Part shown: positions 8,964 through 18,124 of the stretch, one piece after another
Layout of the letters: each line of letters opens with the position of its first letter
Numbering within the stretch: the first letter of the stretch is position 1
Assembly (NCBI RefSeq): GCF_000695625.1
Contig: NZ_JMQI01000028.1
Location: 248,001 to 312,000 of the forward strand
DNA: 64,000 nt
DNA from: Amycolatopsis rifamycinica
GTDB taxonomy: Bacteria; Actinomycetota; Actinomycetes; Mycobacteriales; Pseudonocardiaceae
Reading direction: 5' to 3'
Made by a program: the position numbers and the translations under genes
Notes under the pieces: model-generated
What the model was told of the DNA's origin: nothing
The model's database searches: none
What the model saw: the letters and a program-made list of their open reading frames with translations, nothing else

Positions 8964-9941
8964 TCAGCGGGCCGCGGCCAGCCGTAGCGCCCGGTAGACG
9001 AACTGCTGGTCGCCGAGCCGGTGCCGCAGGTCGCGCTCGAGTCCAGCGATCGGGTAGAGGTTCTGCGGTGCCCGGGAGTCCTTGTAGGCGACCGACGCGA
9101 ACCGCCCCAGCACCGACTGGGTGACGTTCGCCAGCTCGGCGACCTGCTCGCGGCCGAGGTGCGGCGCCGCCTCCACCCGCACCACCCCCGACCACGGCGG
9201 GCCGCCCACCGACGGCAGCCGCAGGTACCACGAGTGCCGGACCCACGTCGTGCCCATCAGGAACACCGGCGTGCGCTGGTGCGCACCGAGCCGGCCGACC
9301 ATCGCGTTGAGCTCGCCGGGCAGGTACGTCGTCTGGTGGCTCTTGATGAACCCGACCGCCCGGTCCAGGTGCGCGCGGCCGCGCAGCGGGCCGTCCACCA
9401 CGAGCAGGTCGTCGCGCACGTGGCCGTCGATGGCCGTGCGCGCCCGGATCGCCGTCTCCAGCTCCGTTTCGGCCAGCTGCTCCTGCAACGCCGAGGACAG
9501 CACCACCGGCAGCGGCTTGTCCTCCTTGGCCGCCGCCCGGTGGGCCGTGTAGATCCCGGCCGGGGTGGCGATGTCGTCGGCCTGCGGGGCGACGGTGAAC
9601 AGTCCCCGCCGGACGTCGGTGCCGACGACGTGCGCCTGTCCCTCGCAGCAGCACACGACCCCCGCCGCGTAGGACGCGCAGATGCCGATGGACGCCGAGT
9701 TCGTGCCGGCCGGGTCGTCGATCCAGACGCGCGCGTCGATCCGCCGGACGCCGTCGACGAACAGCACGGCTTGCGGCGGTGTCACCGGCGACGGGTCGAT
9801 CGGCGCCCATTCGGCTTCGGGGACCTCGACGTCGAGTTCGACCTCGGCCTGGGAGCGGCCGAGCTCCTCGGCCTCCATCGAGCTGCCGTAGCCCGGGTCC
9901 CAGGCGTCGATGCTGAAGTGCATCCCGGCGACCGCGGTCAT
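8964..9941 (-). CDS. nurA: NurA-domain nuclease of a HerA-Mre11-Rad50-NurA cluster
   Basis: This 325-residue protein contains the NurA signature. FVDGVRRIDARVWID at about 61-75 holds the first catalytic aspartate (Asp63). The middle region has a VVDGPLRGRAHL segment. A C-terminal YPIAGLERDLRHRLGD..VYRALRL block resembles the end of NurA domains. Archaeal NurA is a 5'-to-3' nuclease driven by the HerA translocase during end resection. This is the last gene of the operon and overlaps sbcC by 4 bp (ATGA), so it is translationally coupled. Bacterial homologs are usually annotated as hypothetical. Assignment rests on the motif plus the four-gene context; enzyme activity is inferred. Confidence 0.75.
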   Translation of the reverse strand: MTAVAGMHFSIDAWDPGYGSSMEAEELGRSQAEVELDVEVPEAEWAPIDPSPVTPPQAVLFVDGVRRIDARVWIDDPAGTNSASIGICASYAAGVVCCCEGQAHVVGTDVRRGLFTVAPQADDIATPAGIYTAHRAAAKEDKPLPVVLSSALQEQLAETELETAIRARTAIDGHVRDDLLVVDGPLRGRAHLDRAVGFIKSHQTTYLPGELNAMVGRLGAHQRTPVFLMGTTWVRHSWYLRLPSVGGPPWSGVVRVEAAPHLGREQVAELANVTQSVLGRFASVAYKDSRAPQNLYPIAGLERDLRHRLGDQQFVYRALRLAAAR

Positions 9942-12900
9942 GCGCCCTCCCTGGCGATGTGCGAGCCGGTGCCGTCCCGGGTGACCAGGAACCGCACCGG
10001 GACGCGCTCGGCGAGCGCCGGCACGTGCGTGATCACCCCGACCATCCGGGAGCCGGACGCGGCGAGGTTTTCCAAAGTGGACGCCACGACGTCGAGGGTG
10101 GCCTCGTCCAGCGTCCCGAAGCCCTCGTCGAGGAAGATCGACTCCAGCTTGGTCGCCCCCTCCGCCGCCATGGCCCCCAGCTGCGAAGACAGCGCGAGGG
10201 CCAGGGCGAGCGACGCCTGGAACGTCTCGCCGCCGGACAGCGTCTTCACCGGGCGCCGGGCGTCGGCCTCGTTGTGGTCCACCACCAGGAAGTCACCCTT
10301 GTCGTGGGTCAGCTCGAACTGCCCGCCGGACAGCTCCAGCAGCGACGCCGACGCCTCGGCGACCAGCGTGTCGAGCGCCCCGGCGATCAGCCAGCGCGGG
10401 AACTTGTCCGAGCGCAGCAGGTCCGCGAGCAGCCGCGCGACCTGGGCGTCGGACTCCGCGGCCGCGATGTCCTCGTGCAACCCCGCGACCCGCCCCACGC
10501 GCCGCTGCATGTCGGCGTGGTCGGCTTCGGCGCGCGCCCGTGCGGCCGCGACGGCGACCGGGACGCGGTCGCGCACCGGCCCCTCCGGCAGGACGATCCC
10601 GAGCGCGGTGACGTCGGCGGCGACCGCGCGTTCGGCCGCCTGCAACGCTTCGACGGCTTCGCGCTCGGCGGTCGTCGCGACGGCCAGGCGTTCGCGGTGG
10701 TCTTTCGCCTGGCCGGCGGCCCAATCCGTGAGCGCGGTCCAGGCGTCGAGGAGGCTCTCCCCGTCTGTGGCAACCGGGGCTTCGCCCCGGGCCGGGGGTT
10801 CCGCCACCCGGACCCCCGAAAACCCGTCGATCGGCGGGGCGCCGAGCCCCACCAGCGGGTCGCGCGCCCGGAACAGTTTCTGCCGCTCCGCCTCGACCTC
10901 CTTCGCGATCTTCGCCTGGTTGTCGGCGGCTTGTTTCGCGGTCGCGCGGGCCGTCCTCAGCCCGGCGTCGGCCGTCTTCGCGGCCTGCTCGAGTTCCGCG
11001 ACGCGGGCGAGCCGCTCGGCGACCACGCCCGCGGACGGCGCGCCGTCGAGGGCCGCGGTCAGTTCCGCCTGCCGGCGCCGGGCGGTCGCCAGTTCGGTGT
11101 TCGCCGACTGCTCGGCCAGCCCCGTGTCGACCGCGCGGGTGCGCCGCTGCTCGGCGTCCCGCTCGGCGGTCCGGAAGTCTTCCGCCGCGACGACGGCTTC
11201 CTTGCCCGCGGCTTCCGCGGCCGCTTCGAGCGCGGCCACCGCGGTGCGCCGCTCTTCCAGCGCGGCGGCCGCCCAGGTGGTGAGGCGCTGCCAGCCCGCC
11301 GGGACGTCGTCGCCGTCGAGGGCGGGCGCACCCAGCTCCACCAGGGGATCGCGCGCGGCCCGCAACGCCTCCCGTGCCGCCGTGAACGACTTCGCCACGA
11401 CATCGGCGGCTTGCTGCGCCGCCGCGCGTTCGGCACGGGCCGCGGCCAGTTCCGCGTCGGCGGCCCGCGCGGCTTCGGCGACGCGGGCGCGGCCGTCGAT
11501 CGTCGCGGAGAGCCACTCGCCGCGTTCGCGCACGGCGGTGACCAGAGCCGCGTAGTCCTGCTCGGAGAAAGCGGCCTCGACCGGCCGCCGCAGCACGGCC
11601 GACTCCGGGGGGCCGGCGACCGCGGCGAGCACCGCGCGCAGTTCTTCCGCCTGCGCGGCCGCCGACGCGGCCGAGTCGGCGTCGCGGTCCACGGCCCGTT
11701 CCAGCTTGCGCACGCCCGATTCGGCCGCCGTGCGGCCGCGTTCGGCGTGCTCGGCGCGTTCGCGGGCCTCGGCGAGGTGGGCGTGCCCGACGGCGTCCGG
11801 CAGCGAGGCGACCTCCTGCTCGCACACCGGGCACGGGTGCCCGACGGCGAGCCCGGCCCGCAGCACCAGCGCCTGCCCGGTCCGCTCGGCCTCGGCCAGC
11901 GCGCTCTTCGCCGCGGCGAGTTCGGCGTCGGCGGCGGCGAGGGCCGCGCGCGCGGTTTCGAGCTCGGCCCGGCGAGCGGCCTGCTCCGGCGCGGCTTTGC
12001 GCTGCGCGTCGCAGATCGTGTACAGCGTGCGGGCGTCGGAGCGGGCGGCCGCGAGCGGAGCGACGTCGGGCTGCGCTTCCAGGGCCTGGCGTGCTTCGGC
12101 GTCGGCGGCCTCGGCCGCCCGCAGGCGCGCGTCGGCGGCCGCCGTGCGCTTCGCCACCCGCGCCGATTCCGCCGACAGGTCCCCGAGATCCGCCGGCGGC
12201 CGCAGGTCGGCGAGCCGGTCGCGGTCCTGCCGGGCGCGGGCGGCTTCGGCGGCGGCGTCCTCCGCCGCCCTGGCTGTCTTGTCCCGGTTCTCGCGGGCCG
12301 CGTCGAGAACCGACACCGCTTCGCTCGCTGCCGTGGCGGCAGCCTTCTTGGCCTGCTTCGCCGCTTTCGCCGCTTCGCCGAGACGCGGGAGGGCCTTCTC
12401 GGTGTCGGCGAGTTCGGTGCGAGCCGCCCGGACGCGTTCCAGCTCACCCCGGTCGGGTGCCGCCGCCAGCGCGGCGCGGGCGGCTTCGTCCGCCGTTTCC
12501 GCCGTCTCCAGCGCGGACCGGGCGGCCGTCGCCGTGTCCGCCGCGGCACGACGCCGGGTTTCGAGGTCTTCGACACCGTCCGGGCGTTCTACGGCGTCGA
12601 GGACTTCCAGCTCCGCCGTGAGCGTGGCGACGCGCCGGCGGGCTTCGTCGTGCGCGCGGGTGGCGTCGTTCAACCCCGGCAGGGCCGCGTTCACCCGCGC
12701 GTCCAGTTCTGCCAGGGCCGTCATGCGGGCGGCCAGCCCGGCGACGGCTTCCTCGGTGGCGTCGGCGTAGCTGCCGAGCTGTTCGGCGAGGACGGCGGCG
12801 CGCTGCTTCTGCTGCTCCGCCGTCACGCCGGCCCGGCGGCCGATCCGCTCGTAGACCTCCAGGCCCAGCAGCTTGATGAGGATCTTCTGCCGGTCGGCGG

Positions 12901-13402
12901 CCTTGGCGTGCAGGAACTCCGCGAAGTCGCCCTGCGGCAGCGCCACGCAGGTGCAGAAGTGCTTGAACGTCAACCCGAGCAGGCGTTCGACCGCCGGGGT
13001 GACCTCGGAGTCCGCGGCGACGGCTTCGGCGTCGTCCTCGGGGCCGCCGAGCGCGGCCGGGTCGATGAGCCGTTCCAGGCGGACGTTCTTGACGCTGACC
13101 GTGGGTTTCTTGCCGCCGCTGCGCCGGACTTCGCGCACCACGTGGTAGCGCGCGCCGCCGGCGTCGAAGACCAGCCGCACGGTCGCGCGGTTCACCGTCG
13201 GCGCCAGCGCGGGCGCGACGAGGCCTTCGTGGTCCCAGCGGGCGACCGAGCCGTACAACGCGAAGGTGAGCGCGTCGATGACCGTGCTCTTGCCCGCGCC
13301 GGTCGGCCCGACGAGCGCGAAGTAATCGGTGTCTTCGAAGCTGACTTCGGTCTTCTCGCGGAAGGAGGCGAAGCCGGTCATCTCCAGCAGCACTGGCCGC
13401 AT
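9938..13402 (-). CDS. sbcC: SMC-family ATPase SbcC/Rad50
   Basis: This 1154-residue protein has the Rad50 layout. An N-terminal Walker A (GPTGAGKSTVIDAL, near residue 30) is followed by a long coiled coil. A central zinc hook CPVCEQEV carries Cys524 and Cys527, and a second coiled coil follows. The C-terminal ATPase half has the signature LSGGETFQASLALALAL and Walker B SIFLDEGFGTLD. The coils are extremely rich in Ala/Arg/Glu. With SbcD it forms the MR complex that processes DNA ends and hairpins. The start lies one base after the sbcD stop, and the end overlaps the nurA-like gene by 4 bp, so all are one operon. Confidence 0.95.
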   Translation of the reverse strand: MRPVLLEMTGFASFREKTEVSFEDTDYFALVGPTGAGKSTVIDALTFALYGSVARWDHEGLVAPALAPTVNRATVRLVFDAGGARYHVVREVRRSGGKKPTVSVKNVRLERLIDPAALGGPEDDAEAVAADSEVTPAVERLLGLTFKHFCTCVALPQGDFAEFLHAKAADRQKILIKLLGLEVYERIGRRAGVTAEQQKQRAAVLAEQLGSYADATEEAVAGLAARMTALAELDARVNAALPGLNDATRAHDEARRRVATLTAELEVLDAVERPDGVEDLETRRRAAADTATAARSALETAETADEAARAALAAAPDRGELERVRAARTELADTEKALPRLGEAAKAAKQAKKAAATAASEAVSVLDAARENRDKTARAAEDAAAEAARARQDRDRLADLRPPADLGDLSAESARVAKRTAAADARLRAAEAADAEARQALEAQPDVAPLAAARSDARTLYTICDAQRKAAPEQAARRAELETARAALAAADAELAAAKSALAEAERTGQALVLRAGLAVGHPCPVCEQEVASLPDAVGHAHLAEARERAEHAERGRTAAESGVRKLERAVDRDADSAASAAAQAEELRAVLAAVAGPPESAVLRRPVEAAFSEQDYAALVTAVRERGEWLSATIDGRARVAEAARAADAELAAARAERAAAQQAADVVAKSFTAAREALRAARDPLVELGAPALDGDDVPAGWQRLTTWAAAALEERRTAVAALEAAAEAAGKEAVVAAEDFRTAERDAEQRRTRAVDTGLAEQSANTELATARRRQAELTAALDGAPSAGVVAERLARVAELEQAAKTADAGLRTARATAKQAADNQAKIAKEVEAERQKLFRARDPLVGLGAPPIDGFSGVRVAEPPARGEAPVATDGESLLDAWTALTDWAAGQAKDHRERLAVATTAEREAVEALQAAERAVAADVTALGIVLPEGPVRDRVPVAVAAARARAEADHADMQRRVGRVAGLHEDIAAAESDAQVARLLADLLRSDKFPRWLIAGALDTLVAEASASLLELSGGQFELTHDKGDFLVVDHNEADARRPVKTLSGGETFQASLALALALSSQLGAMAAEGATKLESIFLDEGFGTLDEATLDVVASTLENLAASGSRMVGVITHVPALAERVPVRFLVTRDGTGSHIAREGA

Positions 13403-13403
13403 G

Positions 13404-14564
13404 TCACACCCCGCTCGTCTCTTCGTCGTGCAGCCGCGCGAAGAGCGCCTGCACGCGCTTGTCCTCGACCGTGCGTTCCGCGCAGTAGGCCGCGAACAGC
13501 TCCCCCGGCGAACGGTCCGCGACCGCGCGGTCGCCGCCCGAGGTCGTCACCGGCGCGGCGAACTCCGGGTCGATGCGGATCTCCAGGGCGTTCGGCAGCG
13601 CTTCCTGGATCTCCTCGCGCAGCCCCGCCCTGGTCGCTTCGCGGATGTACACGCGGAGGTAGTCGTCGCCGAACTCTTCGGCGCGGCCGGTCAGCTCCGC
13701 CACTGTGCCGTGGACCGTCCGCAGCTTCCGCCCCGCCGTCAACGGGATGTCGGTGATCTTCGCCGGCGTGGTGGGACTCACCTCCACCGACAGCACCACG
13801 CTGGTGTTGTCCTGCTCGCCGAAGTCGACGGCGAACGGCGAACCGCTGTAGTGCACCGGGCACGCGGCGGGCAGCGACTGGCGCCGGTGCAGGTGGCCCA
13901 GCGCCACGTAGTGCGGGTCGGCGCCGAACGCCGTGGCGGGCACGTGGTACTCGAAGATGGACTGCGCCGCGCGTTCCCCGCCGCCCATCGTCCCGCCGGT
14001 CACCGTCAGGTGCGCCATGACGAGGTTGACCGCGCCGGGGGTGAACCCCGTCTTGAGGTGCTCCAGGATGTCGCGCACGCGCTGGTCGTACTGGCCGACG
14101 TTGTCCGCCGGGGTGCCGGCGAGCAGCTCCGCGGCGCGGACCGCGTAGCGCTGGGAAAGGAAGGGCAGCACGGCGACGTTGACGCGTTCGCCCGTCGAAC
14201 GCGCGTCGAACGAGACGACGCCGCCGTCGTGGACCGGGCGGGGATCGCCGGTGAGCTGGATGCCCGCGGCCCGCAGCAGCGGCCGGTACGCCTCGAACGT
14301 CGCGGCGTGGTCGTGGTTCCCGGCGATGGCGATCACCTCGGCACCGGTTTCGCGCAGCGCCATCAGCGCCCGCACCACGAGTTCCTGCGCGGCCGCCGAC
14401 GGCGCCGACGTCTCGTAGAGGTCACCCGCGACGAGGATCGCGTCGAACCGCTCGTCCCGCGCGATCCGGACGATCTCGCCGAGCACGGCCCGCTGCTCGT
14501 CGAGGCGGTTGCGCCCCTTGAGCGTCTTGCCGACGTGCCAGTCGGAGGTGTGCAGGAACTTCAC
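13404..14564 (-). CDS. sbcD: Exonuclease SbcD/Mre11
   Basis: This 386-residue metallophosphoesterase nuclease has all phosphoesterase motifs: FLHTSDWHVGKTLKGRNRLDEQ (motif I with the Asp-x-His pair), VAGDLYE (II), GNHDHAATFEA (III) and the C-terminal GHLHRRQSLP. Together with SbcC it forms the Mre11-Rad50 complex. Compared with typical E. coli-like SbcD it is slightly short. It is sandwiched between the HerA-like gene (35 bp gap) and sbcC (1 bp gap). The Shine-Dalgarno GGAAGGAC lies before its ATG. Confidence 0.95.
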   Translation of the reverse strand: MKFLHTSDWHVGKTLKGRNRLDEQRAVLGEIVRIARDERFDAILVAGDLYETSAPSAAAQELVVRALMALRETGAEVIAIAGNHDHAATFEAYRPLLRAAGIQLTGDPRPVHDGGVVSFDARSTGERVNVAVLPFLSQRYAVRAAELLAGTPADNVGQYDQRVRDILEHLKTGFTPGAVNLVMAHLTVTGGTMGGGERAAQSIFEYHVPATAFGADPHYVALGHLHRRQSLPAACPVHYSGSPFAVDFGEQDNTSVVLSVEVSPTTPAKITDIPLTAGRKLRTVHGTVAELTGRAEEFGDDYLRVYIREATRAGLREEIQEALPNALEIRIDPEFAAPVTTSGGDRAVADRSPGELFAAYCAERTVEDKRVQALFARLHDEETSGV

Positions 14565-14599
14565 ACTTCGTCCTTCCGTTCGGGTGGTGGGCGGTGGGC

Positions 14600-16342
14600 T
14601 CAGAACGGCGGCGGGTCGTCGCCGAAGGGGTCACTGCCGCGCGAAGGGAGGCCGGCGAAGGGATCGCTCTTCTTCGACGTGGCTGTCGTCGTCGGGATCG
14701 TCCCGGCCTCGGAAAGCCGCGTGGCCCAGGCGGGGAACGGGAAGCCGACGGCGATCGGCACCGGGATCTCCGGCTGGCTCACGAACATCGTGCCCGGCGT
14801 GGCCAGGGTCGCGCGGACCCGCTGGCTGGCCGGGAGGAAGCCGTACTCGGGCCGCGATGCCTCGGCGGCGTCGAGGCGCCCGACGATGCGGACCGAGCTG
14901 TTGCTGACGATCCGGCGCTCGACCTCGCTCGCCGTCTGCTGCGCGCCGATCAGGATGACGCCGAGGGAGCGGCCGCGTTCGGCGATGTCCAGCAGCACCT
15001 CCTTGATCGGGCTGCTGCCTTCCCGCGGCGCGTACTTGTTGAGCTCGTCCAGCATGGTGAACAACAGCCCGCCGGGGCCGGCCGCCTCCTTGCGCGCGGT
15101 CTCCGCGGCGAGCGTCACGCCGACGACGAACCGCTGCGCGCGCTCGACGAGGTTGTGGATGTCCACGACGGTCACCTGCTGGTTCTCCGTGGACAACTGG
15201 CGGGCCGGGTGGTCGGCGAGGTCGCCGCGGATCAGGCCGGAGAGGGCGCGCTGGCTCGAGCGTAGGCGGCGGATGAAGGCGTTGACCGTGCCCGCGCCGG
15301 TGACCGCACCCGCCCAGCTCGCGCGGGTTTCCTCGTCGGTGACGCGCTCGCAGATGACGTCGATGAGCTCGGCGTAGGTGCGGCACAGGACGCCGTCGAC
15401 GTTCGCGGCGCCGTCCTTGCCCGCCGGGGTGCTGTCGAGGCGCAGGCGGTTCGCGACCTGGTGGATGACCATCGTGTACTGGTTGCGCTCGTCCTCGGCG
15501 TCGGCGAAGACGTAGGGCAGCAGGTCCTTGGCGCAGAACTCCGCGATGGTCCACCAGAACGCGCCGACGCCCGAGGTCCGCCCGGTCACGTAAGGCTTCC
15601 CCGTGGTGTCCGACGGCGTGGGCGGCGCGTAGAAGCCGACGGACGCGAAGGGCTCGGCGGGCAGGCCCAGCCGGGCGTACTCGGCCTTGAGCTTTTCGTC
15701 GAGGTGGACGTTCGGGGTGTCGAGGAACAGCAGGTCCTCGCCCTTGACGGAGAAGACGAGGGCCTTGGCGTTGTGGGCGTTGGGCAGGGCGCCGCCGCGG
15801 AAGATCGAGTGCAGCAGGAACAACGCGAACGACGTCTTGGTGGCCACGCCGGAGACACCGCTGATGCTGACGTGCGCGCCGCGGGTGCCGTCGAGGAAGT
15901 CCATGTTGAGGTAGACGGGTTCGCCGTCCCGCCCCAGGCCGACCGCCACCTGGCGGGTCATGTTGTCGAAGTACAGCGCCTGCGCGCGATCCTCTCCCAC
16001 GGCCCGCTCGACCCGGCTGCCCGGCCTCGGCGGCACGTAGCACTCGGGCTCGACGCGGGTGGTGGCGATCTCGGCGATCTCCTGCACCTGGGCGGGCAGG
16101 ACCCCGTCGGAGATCAGGAAGACGTCGCTGCCGAAGCTGGCGCCCTCGTGCCGCGCGGTCACCTGCGTGACGACGCCGTAGGAGGTGACTTCGCCGAGCC
16201 CGGGCAGTTCCCGGCGCGTGACGACGACGTCGTCGAGCTGCAGGTAGGCGCCGGGATCGATGGCCACGCAGAACTGCAGCGGCGTCGAGTCCTCGGTGCC
16301 GGCCACCCGGCCGACCACGGTGGTGAGCGTCTCCTGGTCCAC
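14600..16342 (-). CDS. herA: HerA-like hexameric ATPase with N-terminal HAS barrel
   Basis: This 580-residue protein begins with a HAS barrel (residues about 8-110, VGRVAGTEDSTPLQF to VPPRPGSRV). A RecA/FtsK-type ATPase follows. Walker B is LLFTMLDELNKYAP with Asp432-Glu433. A HerA-style sensor segment, GAQQTASEVERRIVS then NSSVRIVGRLD, is present. The P-loop is unusual: residues 162-171 read GVSGVATKTS, with one residue more than GxxGxGK(S/T) and Thr in place of the Gly before Lys169. The C-terminus is a disordered Pro/Asp-rich tail. HerA translocates DNA and powers NurA. As first gene of the operon, upstream of sbcD, sbcC and nurA, its role in end resection is a strong contextual inference. 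The ATG is the first good start, with GGAGAA just before it. Confidence 0.82.
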   Translation of the reverse strand: MDQETLTTVVGRVAGTEDSTPLQFCVAIDPGAYLQLDDVVVTRRELPGLGEVTSYGVVTQVTARHEGASFGSDVFLISDGVLPAQVQEIAEIATTRVEPECYVPPRPGSRVERAVGEDRAQALYFDNMTRQVAVGLGRDGEPVYLNMDFLDGTRGAHVSISGVSGVATKTSFALFLLHSIFRGGALPNAHNAKALVFSVKGEDLLFLDTPNVHLDEKLKAEYARLGLPAEPFASVGFYAPPTPSDTTGKPYVTGRTSGVGAFWWTIAEFCAKDLLPYVFADAEDERNQYTMVIHQVANRLRLDSTPAGKDGAANVDGVLCRTYAELIDVICERVTDEETRASWAGAVTGAGTVNAFIRRLRSSQRALSGLIRGDLADHPARQLSTENQQVTVVDIHNLVERAQRFVVGVTLAAETARKEAAGPGGLLFTMLDELNKYAPREGSSPIKEVLLDIAERGRSLGVILIGAQQTASEVERRIVSNSSVRIVGRLDAAEASRPEYGFLPASQRVRATLATPGTMFVSQPEIPVPIAVGFPFPAWATRLSEAGTIPTTTATSKKSDPFAGLPSRGSDPFGDDPPPF

Positions 16343-16876
16343 GGTTCTCCCTGTCCGCCCGGGGCTTCCTCCCGCGGCAGACTAGCCCGCCGGTACGACA
16401 GTCCCGCGCCCAACACGGCGTTGCCGCCGACGGCGTCGCCGCAGGCCACGACTGCGCCGAACGAGTGAGCTCACCCTTCGGGGAGGACCTTTCGCGCCCG
16501 CCGCGGACGTTCCGCTTGCGCCGCAACACCGTGCCGGTGGGGTCGCGCCGGGCGGGCGCGGCGTTACGGGCTCCGCTTCCGCCTGCCGCCACGGCGAAGC
16601 GGTGCCGGGAGGGGCCCGCGATCCCCCGCCGCTGCGCGGGATCGGGCCGGGGTGGGCTCGGACACACGCCGCGACACCCCGCTCCGGCGTGTCGCGGGAA
16701 AAGTTCTCCGGAAGGGCCTCGGGTCCTTTATGGACGACCACTGTGGACGGCGTCGGTACCGCATTTTGCCTGTTCAGAGGCGTGACGGGGGTCCGGCCCG
16801 CGCGCCGGGCGGCGTCCGGCGGTGGGCCGCCGGGGGCCGGAACCCGCCCCGGCACAAGGAAATATTTCGACCCCCG
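16343..16876. other. Divergent intergenic region between the herA operon and the second HU gene
   Basis: This holds about 530 bp without a credible gene. It must contain the herA operon promoter and the distal HU control region. A hairpin with arms CGCGACAC (16670-16677) and GTGTCGCG (16689-16696) is visible. GGAACCCGCCCCGGCACAAGG near 16840-16860 matches the region upstream of the other HU gene. Nothing else is recognised. Confidence 0.5.
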
Positions 16877-16910
16877 GTTGGATTTTGTGCGGTATTGGTA
16901 ATACCGTGTG
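16877..16910 (+). promoter_or_regulatory. HU copy-2 promoter with 7-bp-arm palindrome
   Basis: GTTGGATTTTGTGC is followed by GGTATTGGTAATACCGTGT, almost the same as before the first HU gene. TAATAC is a likely -10. In this copy the segment 16890-16906 is a perfect dyad (CGGTATT, three bases, AATACCG), which the first copy lacks on one side. It could bind a regulator specific to this paralog. Confidence 0.6.
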
Positions 16911-16962
16911 CAGTGTCGGCCGAGATGGGCCGTGACTAGTAGTTCCACTATGGAGGACTGGA

Positions 16963-17643
16963 ATGACGAACAAGGCCCAGCTGATCGAGGCGCTGTCGGA
17001 GCGTCTGGGCGACAAGAAGGTGGCTTCGCAGGCCGTTGACGGTCTGGTGGACATCATCATCCGGACGGTCAACAAGGGCGAAAAGGTCAACATCACCGGC
17101 TTCGGGGTGTTCGAGAAGCGCGCCCGCGCCGCTCGCACCGCCCGCAACCCGCGCACCGGTGAGGCCGTGAAGGTCAAGAAGACCAACGTGCCCGCCTTCC
17201 GCGCCGGCACCACGTTCAAGGACGTCATCTCCGGCACCAAGAAGCTGCCCAAGGCGACCCCGGTCAAGCGTGCCTCCGCGGCCACCACCAGCACGCGGGC
17301 GACCGCCACCAAGACCGCCGCGGCCGCCGCGCCGGCCAAGGCGACGACGACCCGCACCACCCGCGCCGCGGCGGCCAAGCCGGCCACCACGCGCTCGACG
17401 ACCACGCGGACCCGCGCCACCGCGGCGAAGCCGGCCACCAAGGCCACCACCGCCACCAAGGCGGCCCCGAAGACCACCGCGTCGAAGACGACGGCGGCCA
17501 AGGCCACCACGGCGAAGGCGACCACCACGCGCGCCAAGACCGCCGCCGCCAAGCCGGCTGCCGCGACGAAGACCGCCGCGGCCAAGAAGCCGGCCGCCGC
17601 CAAGGCCCCGGCCAAGCGCACCTCGGCCGCCAAGAAGAAGTAA
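16963..17643 (+). CDS. hup: HU-family nucleoid protein with basic tail, copy 2
   Basis: This is a 226-residue paralog of the HU protein at 2432-3184. The HU domain (residues 1-90) differs at only a handful of positions ([22 protein letters not shown] at the start, [19 protein letters not shown] at the end). The tail is shorter and more mixed, with [22 protein letters not shown] units and a final [14 protein letters not shown] precedes the ATG. The promoter region is also conserved between the two genes, so the duplication included upstream DNA. It faces the opposite way to copy 1 and stands 14 kb from it, divergent from the DNA-repair operon. Two lysine-rich HU genes this close are unusual; the usual partner in Streptomyces is a tailless HU elsewhere. 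Confidence 0.95.
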   Translation: MTNKAQLIEALSERLGDKKVASQAVDGLVDIIIRTVNKGEKVNITGFGVFEKRARAARTARNPRTGEAVKVKKTNVPAFRAGTTFKDVISGTKKLPKATPVKRASAATTSTRATATKTAAAAAPAKATTTRTTRAAAAKPATTRSTTTRTRATAAKPATKATTATKAAPKTTASKTTAAKATTAKATTTRAKTAAAKPAAATKTAAAKKPAAAKAPAKRTSAAKKK

Positions 17644-17657
17644 CACCGGCGACCCTC

Positions 17658-17694
17658 GGAAGGGCCCCGCACCTGCCTGGTGCGGGGCCCTTCC
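17658..17694 (+). terminator. Terminator of HU copy 2
   Basis: GGAAGGGCCCCGCACC (17658-17673) pairs with its complement at 17679-17694 around a 5-nt loop, 14 bp after the HU stop codon. Confidence 0.85.
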
Positions 17695-17840
17695 GGCGTT
17701 TGGGGGGCAGGTAGGTCGTGGCCGGCCAGGCGGGGATCGGGCCGGTGGAGTCGGCGGTGAGCTTCAGGCGGCCTCGAGCGGGCCACGGCGGTTCCGGCGG
17801 CCAGGGCGGGGGAACTCATCCGCCTGGCTCGCGGGTTTCG

Positions 17841-18124
17841 GCAGCCGGGCCGGGAAGACCCCACCGGACACCTGACATCCCGGCCACCGGGCCAGGGAAG
17901 CCCCTCCCAGCACCCGCAGTCCGGCAGCCGGGCGAGGAGGACCCCGCCGCACTCGCAGACCTGCAGCCAGGCCAGAGAAGCCCTCCCCGCACTCGCAGAC
18001 CGGCAACCAGGCCAGAGAAGCCCCTCCCGGCACCCGCAGACCGGCACAACCAGGCCAGAGAAGCCCTCCCCGCACCGCAGTCCGGCAGCCGGGCGAGGAA
18101 GACCCCGCCGCACTCCCACGTTCC
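17841..18124. repeat. ~41-bp minisatellite, about seven tandem units
   Basis: Units of 39-43 bp share the core GGCAGCCAGGCCAGAGAAG, then CCCCTCCCGGCACCCGCAG. Two alternating sub-types can be seen: units with GGGCGAGGAGGACCCCGCC occur third and last. There are no unique spacers. Frames across it give only repetitive Arg/Gly/Pro peptides without a start signal. It occupies most of the 0.8-kb gap after HU copy 2. The flanking 18125-18371 shows no gene. Confidence 0.75.

Noticed and set aside
9959..13756. A 1265-codon open frame on the plus strand opposite sbcC/sbcD
   Set aside because: It is antisense to well-supported genes, Arg/Gly-rich without domains, and arises from third-position GC bias.
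17841..18124. CRISPR array
   Set aside because: Units are contiguous and diverged with no unique spacers, and there are no cas genes in the window.
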